Source: Chitinophagaceae bacterium (GTDB lineage: Bacteria > Bacteroidota > Bacteroidia > Chitinophagales > Chitinophagaceae). From it: DNA of 64,000 bases. The DNA is taken from NCBI GenBank assembly GCA_023957575.1, contig JAMLGU010000006.1, forward strand, positions 1 to 64,000, written 5' to 3'. Under the pieces are notes generated by a model, which did no database searches, was not told where the DNA came from, and worked only from the letters and a program-made list of their open reading frames with translations. The position numbers and the translations under genes are program-made. This document shows positions 46,326 through 56,538 of this stretch, piece after piece. Numbering within the stretch: position 1 is the stretch's first letter; each line of letters begins with the position of its first letter.

Positions 46326-47627
46326 ATGACACGAAAAATCATTATAATATTTCTCCTTTGGTTTGTTGTAAAAGCTACAAACGGACAAAACATAACCATT
46401 TCCTTACCACCCAATCCACCGGCCAATACCGCCAACTGGGCTTCAGGTGGCAATATGTTTACCATTACGGTTTCGGGAACAGCGACTTTGGCAGAAAGCC
46501 GGATTTTGGTTTATATAAAAACCGGTTCCGGTCAGGTGGTTTGCGGCAGCAATCAACCTGCCACAGCACAACCCACCAATATTAAACCCGGCGCTCCAAA
46601 AGCATGGGCGGGGCAAGCCGCACTTTCTTTATTGGGCGATAACTGTGTACTCCCCAACGGTAGTTTTGAACTTTGTGTTCAAATTATTCCTATAAAAAAT
46701 CAGGGTAGAAATACTGAAACCATTGAACGATGTATGCCTTTTGAAATTAGGCCTGTGGAATGTACAGCGCCAACTAATGTAACACCCGCAGCCAATCAAA
46801 CCCTTAGTACTACCGATATTTTAAAACCCATCAGTTTTATTTGGACACCATTAATTATGTCGGCAAAAGGTATGGTTACCTATCGTTTAATGCTTTGGGA
46901 AGTGGAGGATGGGCAAACCATGTTTGAAGCCTTGTATAATAATTATCCACTGATCATTAAAGATATCAAAGGCACTACAAAATACATGGCACCACCTAAT
47001 ACCTTTGAAAGAAGAACGGCGAAATATGTGTGGCGGGTTACGGCCATCAACGAAAACGAAAGGCCCGTTTGTAAAAACGCGCAAAGCGAACCTACCCTGT
47101 TTTCCGTAAATATGCCCGAAATGGTAACACCCGAACCTCCCAAAGATTCTACACCGGTTAAATCTGATTCCTGCTGTGCCAATAAAATGGTGGACAAAGG
47201 AAATTCGGTCAATATTAGTCCGGCAAATGTGGCGGCTATCAGCCAGCAATTCAATATATCGCCTGTAAATATTAAATACCTGTCTGCCGAAATTGTTTCG
47301 GAAAAAGAATCTACTATTGACACGGCTTGTATGAAATGTGCTACGTATGAAGACTGGATATACAATTTTGTTTCGCAAAATACTGCATCTTGGAACGGTG
47401 GTACAGCCTGGAATGCAAGCCCTGTAAACAACAGCACTTATTATCCTTCAAAAATGATTGAGTGGCATTGTAACCAACAGGGTAATCTTCAGTTTAAATT
47501 TAAAATTCCTTTGCCCGAAAATAAAGCTGGGTGCAACAGAAAAAGTACCATCTGTATCCGGTTTCGTTTTACCGATGAAAATTGTGTGAGTTGCGAAAAA
47601 ATTATTTGCTACGAAATTTCTAATTAA
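46326..47627 (+). CDS. Secreted protein with TANFOR/Fn3-like and Cys-rich C-terminal modules (surface operon gene 1)
   Basis: 433 residues from ATG 46326 (MTRKIIIIFLLWFVVKA signal peptide); an in-frame ATG at 46275 would only bury the signal. Modules: an N-terminal Ig-like part (about 22-150, with LPNGSFELCVQI), a Fn3/TANFOR-like domain (about 155-270, with ISFIWTPL, VTYRLMLWEVEDGQTM, IKGTTKY and YVWRVTAIN), and a C-terminal Cys-rich domain (about 295-432, with KMIEWHC, FKIPLPENKAGC and DENCVSCEKIICYEI). The middle module recurs in the fourth gene of the run and the C-terminal module recurs in the giant second gene. It starts 6 bp from gene 2. Function unknown; probably an exported structural or adaptor protein. 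Confidence 0.8.
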   Translation: MTRKIIIIFLLWFVVKATNGQNITISLPPNPPANTANWASGGNMFTITVSGTATLAESRILVYIKTGSGQVVCGSNQPATAQPTNIKPGAPKAWAGQAALSLLGDNCVLPNGSFELCVQIIPIKNQGRNTETIERCMPFEIRPVECTAPTNVTPAANQTLSTTDILKPISFIWTPLIMSAKGMVTYRLMLWEVEDGQTMFEALYNNYPLIIKDIKGTTKYMAPPNTFERRTAKYVWRVTAINENERPVCKNAQSEPTLFSVNMPEMVTPEPPKDSTPVKSDSCCANKMVDKGNSVNISPANVAAISQQFNISPVNIKYLSAEIVSEKESTIDTACMKCATYEDWIYNFVSQNTASWNGGTAWNASPVNNSTYYPSKMIEWHCNQQGNLQFKFKIPLPENKAGCNRKSTICIRFRFTDENCVSCEKIICYEISN

Positions 47628-47633
47628 CCCTCC

Positions 47634-50600
47634 ATGAAAAAACTGCTCTATATATTATTCTTAATCTGTTTGGCACAACCACTGTTGGCTCAAAAAAATT
47701 GTTGCCCCGATTTTCGATTGGTTTCCGATATGGGTCCTTGCAAGGAAAAAATTGATCATCCAAATGGAGGTTCTGGACAAAACCCCGAAAAGCCGGATTC
47801 TTTATTGGCATGCAGAGGCGCCAAACAAACTTATATGATTTTCCCCAATATGCCGGGCTATACTTATACCTGGACAGTAATTGGTGGTGCGGCTGCTGCT
47901 GCCTCCGGAAACCCAATGCTTGTTACCTGGGGAAATGGAACAAGTGGTTCTATTCAGGTGGTGATTAGTAGTAGCGACGGGCTTTGTAAGGATACTATCA
48001 AAACATTGATCAGTCTTAAAGATTCGCCTAAGGCGGGATTTACTTTTACACCTGCCAGTCCTTTGTGCTTTAATCAAAATATTTCCTTTACAAATACTTC
48101 CATTGGTGGCGTAGCCTATTACTGGGATTTTGGTGATGGCAATACTTCCACACAAACCAATCCCAATCACACCTACACTACACCAGGTACTTATACCATA
48201 ACGATGGTGGCCTATAACAAACCAGTTTCAGTAAAACCAGCGCAGGAACAGGAAAGAGAATGTGGTTGCCGCGATACGGTAAGGCAAACTATAACCGTAA
48301 AACCTGAAAGTGGATTGATAATAGAACCCGGATGTAAACAAATGCTTTGCAAGGGTGATACCGCCACATACTGCACACCCAATAACTGCTCCAGTATGAA
48401 CTGGTCGGTTACGGGTGGAACTATTATAGGTTCCAATAAAGGCCAATGTATCAAAGTGGTTTGGGATGGTAGTTTTCCGGCAACAGTTTCGCTCAATGGC
48501 AACTGTGGCGGGGCTTGCGGCAATAGCACTACCATCAATGTGCCTGTGCTGTACGCAACCATGACACCATCGGGTAGCATTAAGGTTTGTCCAAATACTA
48601 TGACCTCTTATAGTCTGCCCGAAATGCCCGGCACGTTTTACAATTGGACCGTAACCGGGCCTAATAACATTATTGGCGCCAATCAAAATACAGCAGCTAT
48701 TGATATCCTTTGGGGCAATACTCCTGGCACATATACCATTGAATGTGATTATAAAAATCCACATACGGGTTGTTCGGGAAAAGCCAGTTTGAAAGTAGAT
48801 GTAGTACCGCCTTTCAAGATTAACGGACTTGTAAAATTCTGTAAAGGCAATTCTTTTAATTTTTATGCCAATGGCAATGCCAGTTGGACAATCAGTCCTG
48901 CTACCGGCTTTAGTCCTTCCAGTTTTTCCAATGGAAGTTCTATATCAGGCACCTGGAACAGTCCGGGTACATACACAGTTACAGCTACAACTACTAATCC
49001 TTCTAATTATTGCATTACTACTGCCAGCATGCAGGTAGAAGTTTTAGACAATCCGGTTCTTTCGCCCATTGCAGGGCCAATACTGATTTGTCCGGGTAGT
49101 ACGGTGATGTATGCAGCATCATCCAATATGTCGGGAGGATTTTTTAACTGGAACATTACAGGCGGAGGCATTACTTCCTATATGGGATCGCAATATGATT
49201 CAGTAATGGTAACATGGAACAATACCGGACCTTACAAAGTGGAGGTTTCTCAAAATGTAAATGGATGTACCTCCTTGCCGGTTTCGGTCAATGTTAATAC
49301 ATATACAGCGCCTCAATTTACGGGCAGTTTAAATACTTGTATGGATAATACCGTAACTTATACCAGTACCACGCCTGCACCACCCGGTGGTTACAATTGG
49401 ACTTTAAGCAATGGATTAGGCACCATTTTAAATGGACAAGGAACCAATTCTGTAGATATTCTATGGCATGGCTCTACAGGAGGTAATACCTGTGTACTCA
49501 CGCTTACTACTTGCGGCGGCAGTATCAGTCAAACCGTAACTATTTCCAGTCCGCCACCATTAACCATTACCAAAGCTGGATCGCTTTGTTCCACTACCGG
49601 ACTAACACTTATATCATCCATCAGTGGAGGTACCAGCTACAATTGGTATTTGAATAATGTATTGTTAGGGCCACCACAAAATACGCAATCCATCAACATT
49701 ACACAGGCGGGTGTGTATAATTTGGAAGTGTTGATAAACGGATGCAAGGCCAAAGCCAGCATAGTAGTACCTGAAGAAAAACTGAATATAACTGCAGCCT
49801 TATCTACTTTAGACAAGACCGTTTGGGGATGTAAAGAAGTAGTCAATACTACTTTGCATGCCATTCCATCCACAGGATATTGCTACCAATGGTATAAAAC
49901 ATTAGTTGCAAATGGAGTTGGATCAGCTATTGGAGGCGCCACTACGCCTAATTATACGGTTACTTCTCCGGGTTACTATTACTGCACCATTTCAATTTGC
50001 AATACTTCCTGCAAAGAATATACAGATACGATTAGGATTGTTAAACTTTCCTGTGATACTTGCACGGGTATTGATAATTACACCGTAAACTTTACCAATA
50101 CACTTTGTAACCCCATTAGCTTTACGGCATCTACCTCACCGGCATCCGCATTAGGTAATGTGCACTGGTATTTTGGCGATGGAAAAGAGGGAGATGGAAT
50201 TAATATTACCCATCAATATAAAGATACCGGCACTTACAAAGTATGTGCTGTGTTTGGCAAAGAAGGCTATTGCGCCAAAGAAATTTGTAAGGAGGTAAAA
50301 GTTACCATTGCGGCCAACTTTACGGCATCGGCGGTTTGTGATAAAGCCAGTTTTGTAAACCTGAGCAAATCCATCAACCCCATACTTTCCTATAACTGGT
50401 CGTTCCCGGGTGGTACACCTTTAAGCAGCACATCGGCAACGCCTCCTGTTGTTACATACAGTAGTGGCGGACTCCATACCGTTACACTCACCATCACGGA
50501 TGGCACTTGTACAGTTAGTTATCAGGATACCGTACGCACCTACAATGTAGATGCTGTAATGAATGTACCTACACCACTTTGTGTAAAAACGGATGCGCCA

Positions 50601-53600
50601 TTTACCGCTACTTCCACATCTACCGGATTAACGTATCATTGGGATTTTGGGGATGGGTTCACATCCAATTTACAAAATGTAACCCATGCTTATCAAAATG
50701 CAGGTAGCTTTACTGTAACCCTTACCGTATCTAATGTGTATGGATGTACAAAAGTTTATACACAAACTGTAACCGTAAATCCTGCACCATCTGTAAGTAT
50801 AGGCGCCGACCAAAAAATATGTGTAGGAGATTCTGTTATTCTTACAGCATCGCCGAGCAGCTTTGGCTCATATCAATGGTTTATGAATGGCTCGGCGATT
50901 GCCGGTGCGACCAATGCAACTTACACCGCTAATACTCATGGTGAATACTGGGTAGTAGTGTCTAATGGACCAGGCTGTGTAGCTACTTCCAACCATGTGC
51001 AGGTTACTTATCATACCATGCCAATAGCAAAAATTATGGGCAATAAATTAGTTTGCTCTGGCAATATTCCATTCTCGTTGTATAATGGTGCTTACAATAC
51101 CAACTACCAATATCAATGGAGCATTACCGGCCCGGCTGCCGGAAATTTTTCACCATCTACAGGATATTCTACTACTGTAAATATTCCTTCAAAAACTCCA
51201 GGAAATTATGAAGTAACTTTAATTGTTACAGATAATCTTACAGGTTGCAAGGCTTATGATACCTTATGTGTAACCATTGCACAAACGCCTACACTTACTG
51301 TTACCGCTCCCACAGGTACTTTGTGCGAAGGCAATGTATTTACTTTTATCGCAACCGCCAGTCCATCTGTTAGTCCGCAGGATTATGTGTATTCCTGGAG
51401 CAATGGATTTATCGGCAGTACCATGACAACCGGCAAACCAGGAATGATAATGGTAACTGCTATTTCACCAATGGGATGTAGTGTGAGTCAGTTCGTAGGA
51501 ACCATAAAACCAAGACCTGATGTAAGTCTGTTCCCTGTGGGCTGTGATACGCTTTGCACCACAGATACCCTGTGGTTTCCATTGCCCAAACCCAATCCTT
51601 ACGGATATACTGTAAACTGGTTTGATGATGATGGTACTGCCATCACCAATGTTGGTACAGGCGAGAACTTACCTTTATCCGGTTTGCATCCCGGTATTCA
51701 TCATTTCTTTGCTACCGTTTCCTTCCCGGGTGGCTGTGCCGACACTACGGGTAAATTTAATGTGTATGTGAAAGATTGTTCCTTAACGCCGCCATGCGAC
51801 AATTGCACTAATCTGTTAGACTCCGCAAAGGTAGCGCCGGTAAGCATTTCAGGCAGCAAGGCTTCGGCTACTATTGTTAATTATAACCTCACTTTCACTA
51901 TTCAAAAACCGGTGAAAGAAGTGCGCATTAGTCTGGCAGATTTAAAATACAGCTGGACAGACCCGAATTGTAAAAACTGTAAAGTGCAGATTTTGGAAAG
52001 AGGTTGTTTGTTCCCCAATGCAGGCAACACATCATTAGGCAGTTTAGTTTGGAATGATTACACTTCATCCGGCAGCACACTATCCGCCAATGGAAGCTGT
52101 CCCGAAGAATTGGTATGGAACAATGGCAGCCCATTGATGCCGGGCACTTATACCATCCCAATACAATTATCCTTGCCAAAACCATTGAAGAAAGATTGTG
52201 TGTTGAAATTGGATAAAATTTGTTTCCATCTTACATTGATGGATACGCTTTGTAAAACCTGCGATAAAATTATTTGTGCCTCAGGCAATATTCCAGATGC
52301 GGCAGATTGTAAATGTAACCTTTCAGACACCTGGACCAATCTTTACTTAGTGCCACAACAAGCGGGCATACCCAAACCCAGTAAACCTATTTTATGTAAT
52401 ACTGTATTGAGTGGCATTGTGGCCAATACCAATTATGTGTTATCGGGTGTTTATTATTGCGATGGTAAATGCATCTCTTCCAAAAACGAGATAGTGGTGT
52501 ATAACCAGCAAAACCAAATTATTTATACCAAGGTGGTTACTACCTTAAACGAAGTAATTTCCTTCCCGGCTCCGGGCGCTTATACCATCACGCTTACAGC
52601 CAATTGCGGCACTAAAAAATGCGCCTGCACTTTTAAAGTAAATGTGGGCGATGGCGGAACCAATCCTCCGGGTGGTGGGGTTAATCCTCCGGGCGGTGGT
52701 GTATATCCTCCGGGCGGCAATCCTCCAGAACCTCCTATTTATGTGCCTATCCCTCCTGAATTGCCGGGCAAGATTGACTCTGTTGTGAACGCCACCGTTC
52801 CAAAAGATTTTAATGGCGGCATTGTGGTAGCTAAAAACGATTCGGTATTGTTTGAAAAATATTACAGCTACAAGGACAAGGTAAACAGTCATACTGCATT
52901 TGATATTGCCAGTATTACCAAAACCTTTACTTCAGCAGCTATTTTGAAACTGATGGAAGAAGGCAGGTTGAATTTGGATGATGCTGTTGTAAAATATCTT
53001 CCTAAATTCCCTTATCCTGATATTACGGTAAAGATGTTGCTCAGCCATCGTAGCGGGCTGGAAGATTATCTGCAATTTATTGATGAAGCGGGCTGGGATA
53101 AATCCATCAACGTAACCAATAAAGATTTGCTGGATGTGATGGCTGATAATAAAGCAAAAATACTGATTCATAAACCCGGCACTGTGTATGATTATTCCAA
53201 CACCAACTATGCTTTGCTGGCATTGATTATTGAAAAAGTATCGGGCAGCAGTTATGCCGACTATATGGTGAATACTTTCTTCAAACCACTGAAGATGGAT
53301 GACAGTTATGTACTGAATTTGAACAATTTTGCCAAAGCCACCAAATCTTATTACCGCAACGGTAGCACTTACAGGCTTCGTTATTTAGATTTAATTTATG
53401 GCGATAAATGTGTGTATAGTACGCCGCAGGATTTAAGAAAATGGGACAATGCTTTGCGCACCGGAAAGGTTTTGAAAAAATCCACATTAGACATTGCTTA
53501 CAAAACCATTGGCAGTAGTATGAGCTTTAGCAGCACCTATACCATGGGTTGGAAAAAAGTTACCACCGGCAATGGAAAAACAGTTTTGTACCATGATGGA

Positions 53601-53762
53601 TGGTGGGCCGGCAACAGGGCATTGCTGATTAGATTACCGGATGAAAATGTAGTGATCGCCGTATTGAGCAATAACAATTATACAAGAATTAAGGATATCA
53701 AAAAACTATGCGATTTGTTTGGCGATTATCAATTGTCCACCAAAAAAGTTACTAATTTTTAA
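47634..53762 (+). CDS. 2042-aa PKD-repeat surface protein fused to a class C beta-lactamase-like serine hydrolase (surface operon gene 2)
   Basis: Signal peptide about 1-20. Residues 20-1380 are a chain of PKD/Ig-like domains: YYWDFGDGNTS near 163, WYFGDGKEG near 845, WSFPGGTP near 922, YHWDFGDGFTS near 1001, others more diverged. The Cys-rich module shared with gene 1 lies at about 1387-1547 (FHLTLMDTLCKTCDKIICAS). After a Gly/Pro linker (about 1673-1712) comes a serine-hydrolase domain (about 1712-2035) with all three beta-lactamase/DD-peptidase motifs: Ser1760-x-x-Lys1763 (ASITKTF), Tyr1854-x-Asn1856 (YDYSNTN) and His1987-x-Gly (YHDGWW). No T9SS C-terminal sorting domain follows. The fusion of an adhesin-like stalk with a penicillin-recognising hydrolase is unusual; the substrate could be peptidoglycan stems, D-amino-acid peptides or an ester. 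Confidence 0.88.
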   Translation: MKKLLYILFLICLAQPLLAQKNCCPDFRLVSDMGPCKEKIDHPNGGSGQNPEKPDSLLACRGAKQTYMIFPNMPGYTYTWTVIGGAAAAASGNPMLVTWGNGTSGSIQVVISSSDGLCKDTIKTLISLKDSPKAGFTFTPASPLCFNQNISFTNTSIGGVAYYWDFGDGNTSTQTNPNHTYTTPGTYTITMVAYNKPVSVKPAQEQERECGCRDTVRQTITVKPESGLIIEPGCKQMLCKGDTATYCTPNNCSSMNWSVTGGTIIGSNKGQCIKVVWDGSFPATVSLNGNCGGACGNSTTINVPVLYATMTPSGSIKVCPNTMTSYSLPEMPGTFYNWTVTGPNNIIGANQNTAAIDILWGNTPGTYTIECDYKNPHTGCSGKASLKVDVVPPFKINGLVKFCKGNSFNFYANGNASWTISPATGFSPSSFSNGSSISGTWNSPGTYTVTATTTNPSNYCITTASMQVEVLDNPVLSPIAGPILICPGSTVMYAASSNMSGGFFNWNITGGGITSYMGSQYDSVMVTWNNTGPYKVEVSQNVNGCTSLPVSVNVNTYTAPQFTGSLNTCMDNTVTYTSTTPAPPGGYNWTLSNGLGTILNGQGTNSVDILWHGSTGGNTCVLTLTTCGGSISQTVTISSPPPLTITKAGSLCSTTGLTLISSISGGTSYNWYLNNVLLGPPQNTQSINITQAGVYNLEVLINGCKAKASIVVPEEKLNITAALSTLDKTVWGCKEVVNTTLHAIPSTGYCYQWYKTLVANGVGSAIGGATTPNYTVTSPGYYYCTISICNTSCKEYTDTIRIVKLSCDTCTGIDNYTVNFTNTLCNPISFTASTSPASALGNVHWYFGDGKEGDGINITHQYKDTGTYKVCAVFGKEGYCAKEICKEVKVTIAANFTASAVCDKASFVNLSKSINPILSYNWSFPGGTPLSSTSATPPVVTYSSGGLHTVTLTITDGTCTVSYQDTVRTYNVDAVMNVPTPLCVKTDAPFTATSTSTGLTYHWDFGDGFTSNLQNVTHAYQNAGSFTVTLTVSNVYGCTKVYTQTVTVNPAPSVSIGADQKICVGDSVILTASPSSFGSYQWFMNGSAIAGATNATYTANTHGEYWVVVSNGPGCVATSNHVQVTYHTMPIAKIMGNKLVCSGNIPFSLYNGAYNTNYQYQWSITGPAAGNFSPSTGYSTTVNIPSKTPGNYEVTLIVTDNLTGCKAYDTLCVTIAQTPTLTVTAPTGTLCEGNVFTFIATASPSVSPQDYVYSWSNGFIGSTMTTGKPGMIMVTAISPMGCSVSQFVGTIKPRPDVSLFPVGCDTLCTTDTLWFPLPKPNPYGYTVNWFDDDGTAITNVGTGENLPLSGLHPGIHHFFATVSFPGGCADTTGKFNVYVKDCSLTPPCDNCTNLLDSAKVAPVSISGSKASATIVNYNLTFTIQKPVKEVRISLADLKYSWTDPNCKNCKVQILERGCLFPNAGNTSLGSLVWNDYTSSGSTLSANGSCPEELVWNNGSPLMPGTYTIPIQLSLPKPLKKDCVLKLDKICFHLTLMDTLCKTCDKIICASGNIPDAADCKCNLSDTWTNLYLVPQQAGIPKPSKPILCNTVLSGIVANTNYVLSGVYYCDGKCISSKNEIVVYNQQNQIIYTKVVTTLNEVISFPAPGAYTITLTANCGTKKCACTFKVNVGDGGTNPPGGGVNPPGGGVYPPGGNPPEPPIYVPIPPELPGKIDSVVNATVPKDFNGGIVVAKNDSVLFEKYYSYKDKVNSHTAFDIASITKTFTSAAILKLMEEGRLNLDDAVVKYLPKFPYPDITVKMLLSHRSGLEDYLQFIDEAGWDKSINVTNKDLLDVMADNKAKILIHKPGTVYDYSNTNYALLALIIEKVSGSSYADYMVNTFFKPLKMDDSYVLNLNNFAKATKSYYRNGSTYRLRYLDLIYGDKCVYSTPQDLRKWDNALRTGKVLKKSTLDIAYKTIGSSMSFSSTYTMGWKKVTTGNGKTVLYHDGWWAGNRALLIRLPDENVVIAVLSNNNYTRIKDIKKLCDLFGDYQLSTKKVTNF

Positions 53763-53794
53763 ATTTCAATAATGCACCCTGCAAAAGCTAAAAA

Positions 53795-55561
53795 ATGAAG
53801 TACAAACTCATCATCATTCCAATTTTTGTTTGGAGCATTATTGCCAATGCCCAAACAGAAAAACCAAAAATGAAAGTTTCGGGCAATGTGGGTATGTCTT
53901 ATGATTACTATGGATTGACCACCAAACCCAATAGTCCGACTTTCTTCAGTGCCCGCCGGCCCTGGCATGTAGTGCGGTTTAATTTCAATCCTACTTTCAC
54001 GTATGGGAAATTTAAATTGCCCATCAACATCAATGTAAGCCCGATGAACTATAATTTCAACGGCATTGGTGGTTATTGGCCTTCCAATATTCCCCGGCCC
54101 AAACAAACCCTGGGACAATGGCTTACCAACCCAATTAACAATATTGGATTAAACCCCAGTTATAAATGGGCCGAGTTGCAATTGGGTACACAATACCTGC
54201 AATACAGCCCTTTAAGTACTGGCGACTTGGGCATTTTTGGTGCTGGGTTTAAACTAAGTCCTGGCAGGTTCAGATTAAAATTTTTTCATGGCATCAGTCA
54301 GCGAAAACAGGATGCCATTTATACACCACTACCTGGTGTGTTAGGCATATACCGACGCAAGCAAACCATGGCTCAGATTGGGTTTGAGAAGGAAGGTGTT
54401 TATTTTGCAGGCTTCAATATTGTAAAAAGTAAGGATATTGAAAACAGCATTCCACCCATTGCGGCCATCAACAAACCACCGCACCCCGATCCGCAGGAAG
54501 CTACAGTAGCCACTTTTTTACTGAATGTAAAAAGCAAAACCGGCTGGTATTTTAATACTGAATTGGGTAATAGTTATCATTCAAGAGACATTAATAATAT
54601 ATCGGCTCCATATATAAACAATGGAAGTTTTAAAGGCCTGGTTGGATTACTAAAACCCAGAATCAGCACGGCAGAAGGGTTTGCTACGCAGATGGCTATC
54701 GGCAAAAAATCAAAACAATTTGATATTGGATTGAACGGAAGATTTTTCAGTAAAGGATATTATACCGCAGGCTATCCTTTTCTGCAAAATGACAGATTGG
54801 AATATACGGTTAATACCCGACTTAGTTCAAAAAACTCCAGGTATTTGTTTAATGGAGATATTGGCAGGCGGTTTACCAACTGGAGCGGTACACGCAATAA
54901 ACAAATTATTGCCAATGCCAACATATTTGCTCAATTCACTGATCAGTTTTCTCTGAATGCCAACTACAATAATTTTGGATTTCAGGCGCCCGCAGTGGGT
55001 TCTTTTTTGGGTATGAAAAATGTGGCCAACGATTTAAGCATCAATCCCACTTATTCCTGGAGCAATTCAAAAATGAGCAATATGCTTAGTGCCACTTATT
55101 CCTGGAGCAAGTATGATGAAACCATATTGCCCAATCCGCCCACAAAAAACAATACGCAAAGTGTGATGCTGATGTATGTACCGGTTTTCTTTAATAAAAA
55201 CTGGTCGCCCGATTTTAGTGCGTTGTGGTTTCAAAACGTAGTAAATCCCGGCAATATAAAACTCCGGCTTTATACCGGCACGGCAGGTATAAATGTTCCG
55301 GTAAAAAAACCTAAGATGAGTTTGAACGGACAGTTGCAATATACCAATACCAAATTGCAGGCTTTTACACCCAGCAATAACTGGTTGGCAACGGCCGGTT
55401 TCAAATGGCCATTAACCAATAAAATGACCTGGAATTTTAGCGGCACACTCAACTTTCTGAAGTACGGTAATGAATTGGTGCCGCCACCATCTTTGTTAGG
55501 CGCTAATTATTTAGAAAGTCATGTAAGAACTTCTATTCAATATCGTTTAGGTAAAAATTGA
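53795..55561 (+). CDS. Predicted outer-membrane beta-barrel protein (surface operon gene 3)
   Basis: 588 residues with a signal peptide (IFVWSIIANAQ). The rest alternates short polar and aromatic strands throughout (VRFNFNPTFTYGKFKLPI, WNFSGTLNFLKYG) and ends in SIQYRLGKN, the pattern of an outer-membrane barrel. No named family is recognised, and it does not look like PorP/SprF. It starts 32 bp after the giant protein gene and its stop overlaps a possible start of the next gene (TGATG). A role as pore or anchor for the secreted neighbours is inferred from position only. Confidence 0.75.
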   Translation: MKYKLIIIPIFVWSIIANAQTEKPKMKVSGNVGMSYDYYGLTTKPNSPTFFSARRPWHVVRFNFNPTFTYGKFKLPININVSPMNYNFNGIGGYWPSNIPRPKQTLGQWLTNPINNIGLNPSYKWAELQLGTQYLQYSPLSTGDLGIFGAGFKLSPGRFRLKFFHGISQRKQDAIYTPLPGVLGIYRRKQTMAQIGFEKEGVYFAGFNIVKSKDIENSIPPIAAINKPPHPDPQEATVATFLLNVKSKTGWYFNTELGNSYHSRDINNISAPYINNGSFKGLVGLLKPRISTAEGFATQMAIGKKSKQFDIGLNGRFFSKGYYTAGYPFLQNDRLEYTVNTRLSSKNSRYLFNGDIGRRFTNWSGTRNKQIIANANIFAQFTDQFSLNANYNNFGFQAPAVGSFLGMKNVANDLSINPTYSWSNSKMSNMLSATYSWSKYDETILPNPPTKNNTQSVMLMYVPVFFNKNWSPDFSALWFQNVVNPGNIKLRLYTGTAGINVPVKKPKMSLNGQLQYTNTKLQAFTPSNNWLATAGFKWPLTNKMTWNFSGTLNFLKYGNELVPPPSLLGANYLESHVRTSIQYRLGKN

Positions 55562-55587
55562 TGCCCATAGTTTTAAATACAATTGAA

Positions 55588-56514
55588 ATGAACAATTATA
55601 TATACAATCTGAAAAAATTAGGAAAAGCTGTAATGCTGGTATTGTTGAGCATTGCTTCAATTTCCGGATTCGCCCAACTGAGGGTAATACTCACCGTCAA
55701 TTCAAGGCCTTCGGCTTATCTGGCCGAATGGTATCGCCCAGTAAATGGAACGGTGGTAATAACATCATTGGGTATGGGAGCCGTGGATAGACCGGTTCGT
55801 TTTGAAACTGAAATTTTAAACAGCGAAGGGCAAATGGTGTACCAGCTTCCGTTTAAACAAAGTCAGCCTGTTTCTTATTCAAGTAACGCAGGAGCTTTGC
55901 CGCTTAGTGAAATTTTGCAATTACAAAATGGCAATTTTTCTTCGCCACAAATGGCCAACAGTTTTTCCGAAGGCGGTAAATTAGCCGCGGGTCAGTACAG
56001 CATCCGGCTAAGATTGTGGGATGGCATGGAGGATCAACCCCGAACAGAATGGACAGCATCAAAACCATTTTTAATAAGTAGTTATCAGTTGCCACAATTG
56101 ATGCAGCCGGCCGATGGCAAAGCGCTGGAAGCCAAGCAGGCCAATAGTTACATCATATTCAGATGGACACCCTTAACGCCCACCATGCAAGGCGCATTGG
56201 CTACTTACCGCATACAAATCTGGCAGGTATTGCCCGATCAAACACCCATGCAATCTATGCGCAGTACACCGCCTATTGAAGACCGATTGATAAAAGGAAC
56301 CACCCAGTTTACCTGGCAGCCAAGGCTGAATATGATAGTGCCTGAACCGGCAGCTACTAATCAGTTTATATGGACAGTACAAACTTTAGATGAAAAAGGC
56401 ATGCCGATAGAAACCACCGATCCTTCGGTGCAAGGGATCAGTCAACCCTTTACATTTTCATTTGTCAATAAAAAAGCTGTTTCAGACAGCATCGCTGTTT
56501 CAGACAACCCATAA
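55588..56514 (+). CDS. Secreted TANFOR/Fn3-like protein (surface operon gene 4)
   Basis: 308 residues from ATG 55588 (MNNYIYNLKKLGKAVMLVLL, a good signal peptide ending GFAQ). An ATG at 55561 that overlaps the previous stop is possible and would suggest translational coupling. The N-terminal module (RVILTVNSRPSAYLAEWYRP, then LAAGQYSIRLRLWDG) resembles TANFOR-type repeats. The second module (IIFRWTPLTPTMQG, ATYRIQIWQVLPDQT, IKGTTQFTWQP, FIWTVQTLDEKG) parallels that in gene 1 motif by motif. Nearly Cys-free, unlike gene 1. Probably an exported structural partner. Confidence 0.77.
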   Translation: MNNYIYNLKKLGKAVMLVLLSIASISGFAQLRVILTVNSRPSAYLAEWYRPVNGTVVITSLGMGAVDRPVRFETEILNSEGQMVYQLPFKQSQPVSYSSNAGALPLSEILQLQNGNFSSPQMANSFSEGGKLAAGQYSIRLRLWDGMEDQPRTEWTASKPFLISSYQLPQLMQPADGKALEAKQANSYIIFRWTPLTPTMQGALATYRIQIWQVLPDQTPMQSMRSTPPIEDRLIKGTTQFTWQPRLNMIVPEPAATNQFIWTVQTLDEKGMPIETTDPSVQGISQPFTFSFVNKKAVSDSIAVSDNP

Positions 56515-56538
56515 ATCCTAAACCCAAAAATCATTAGG

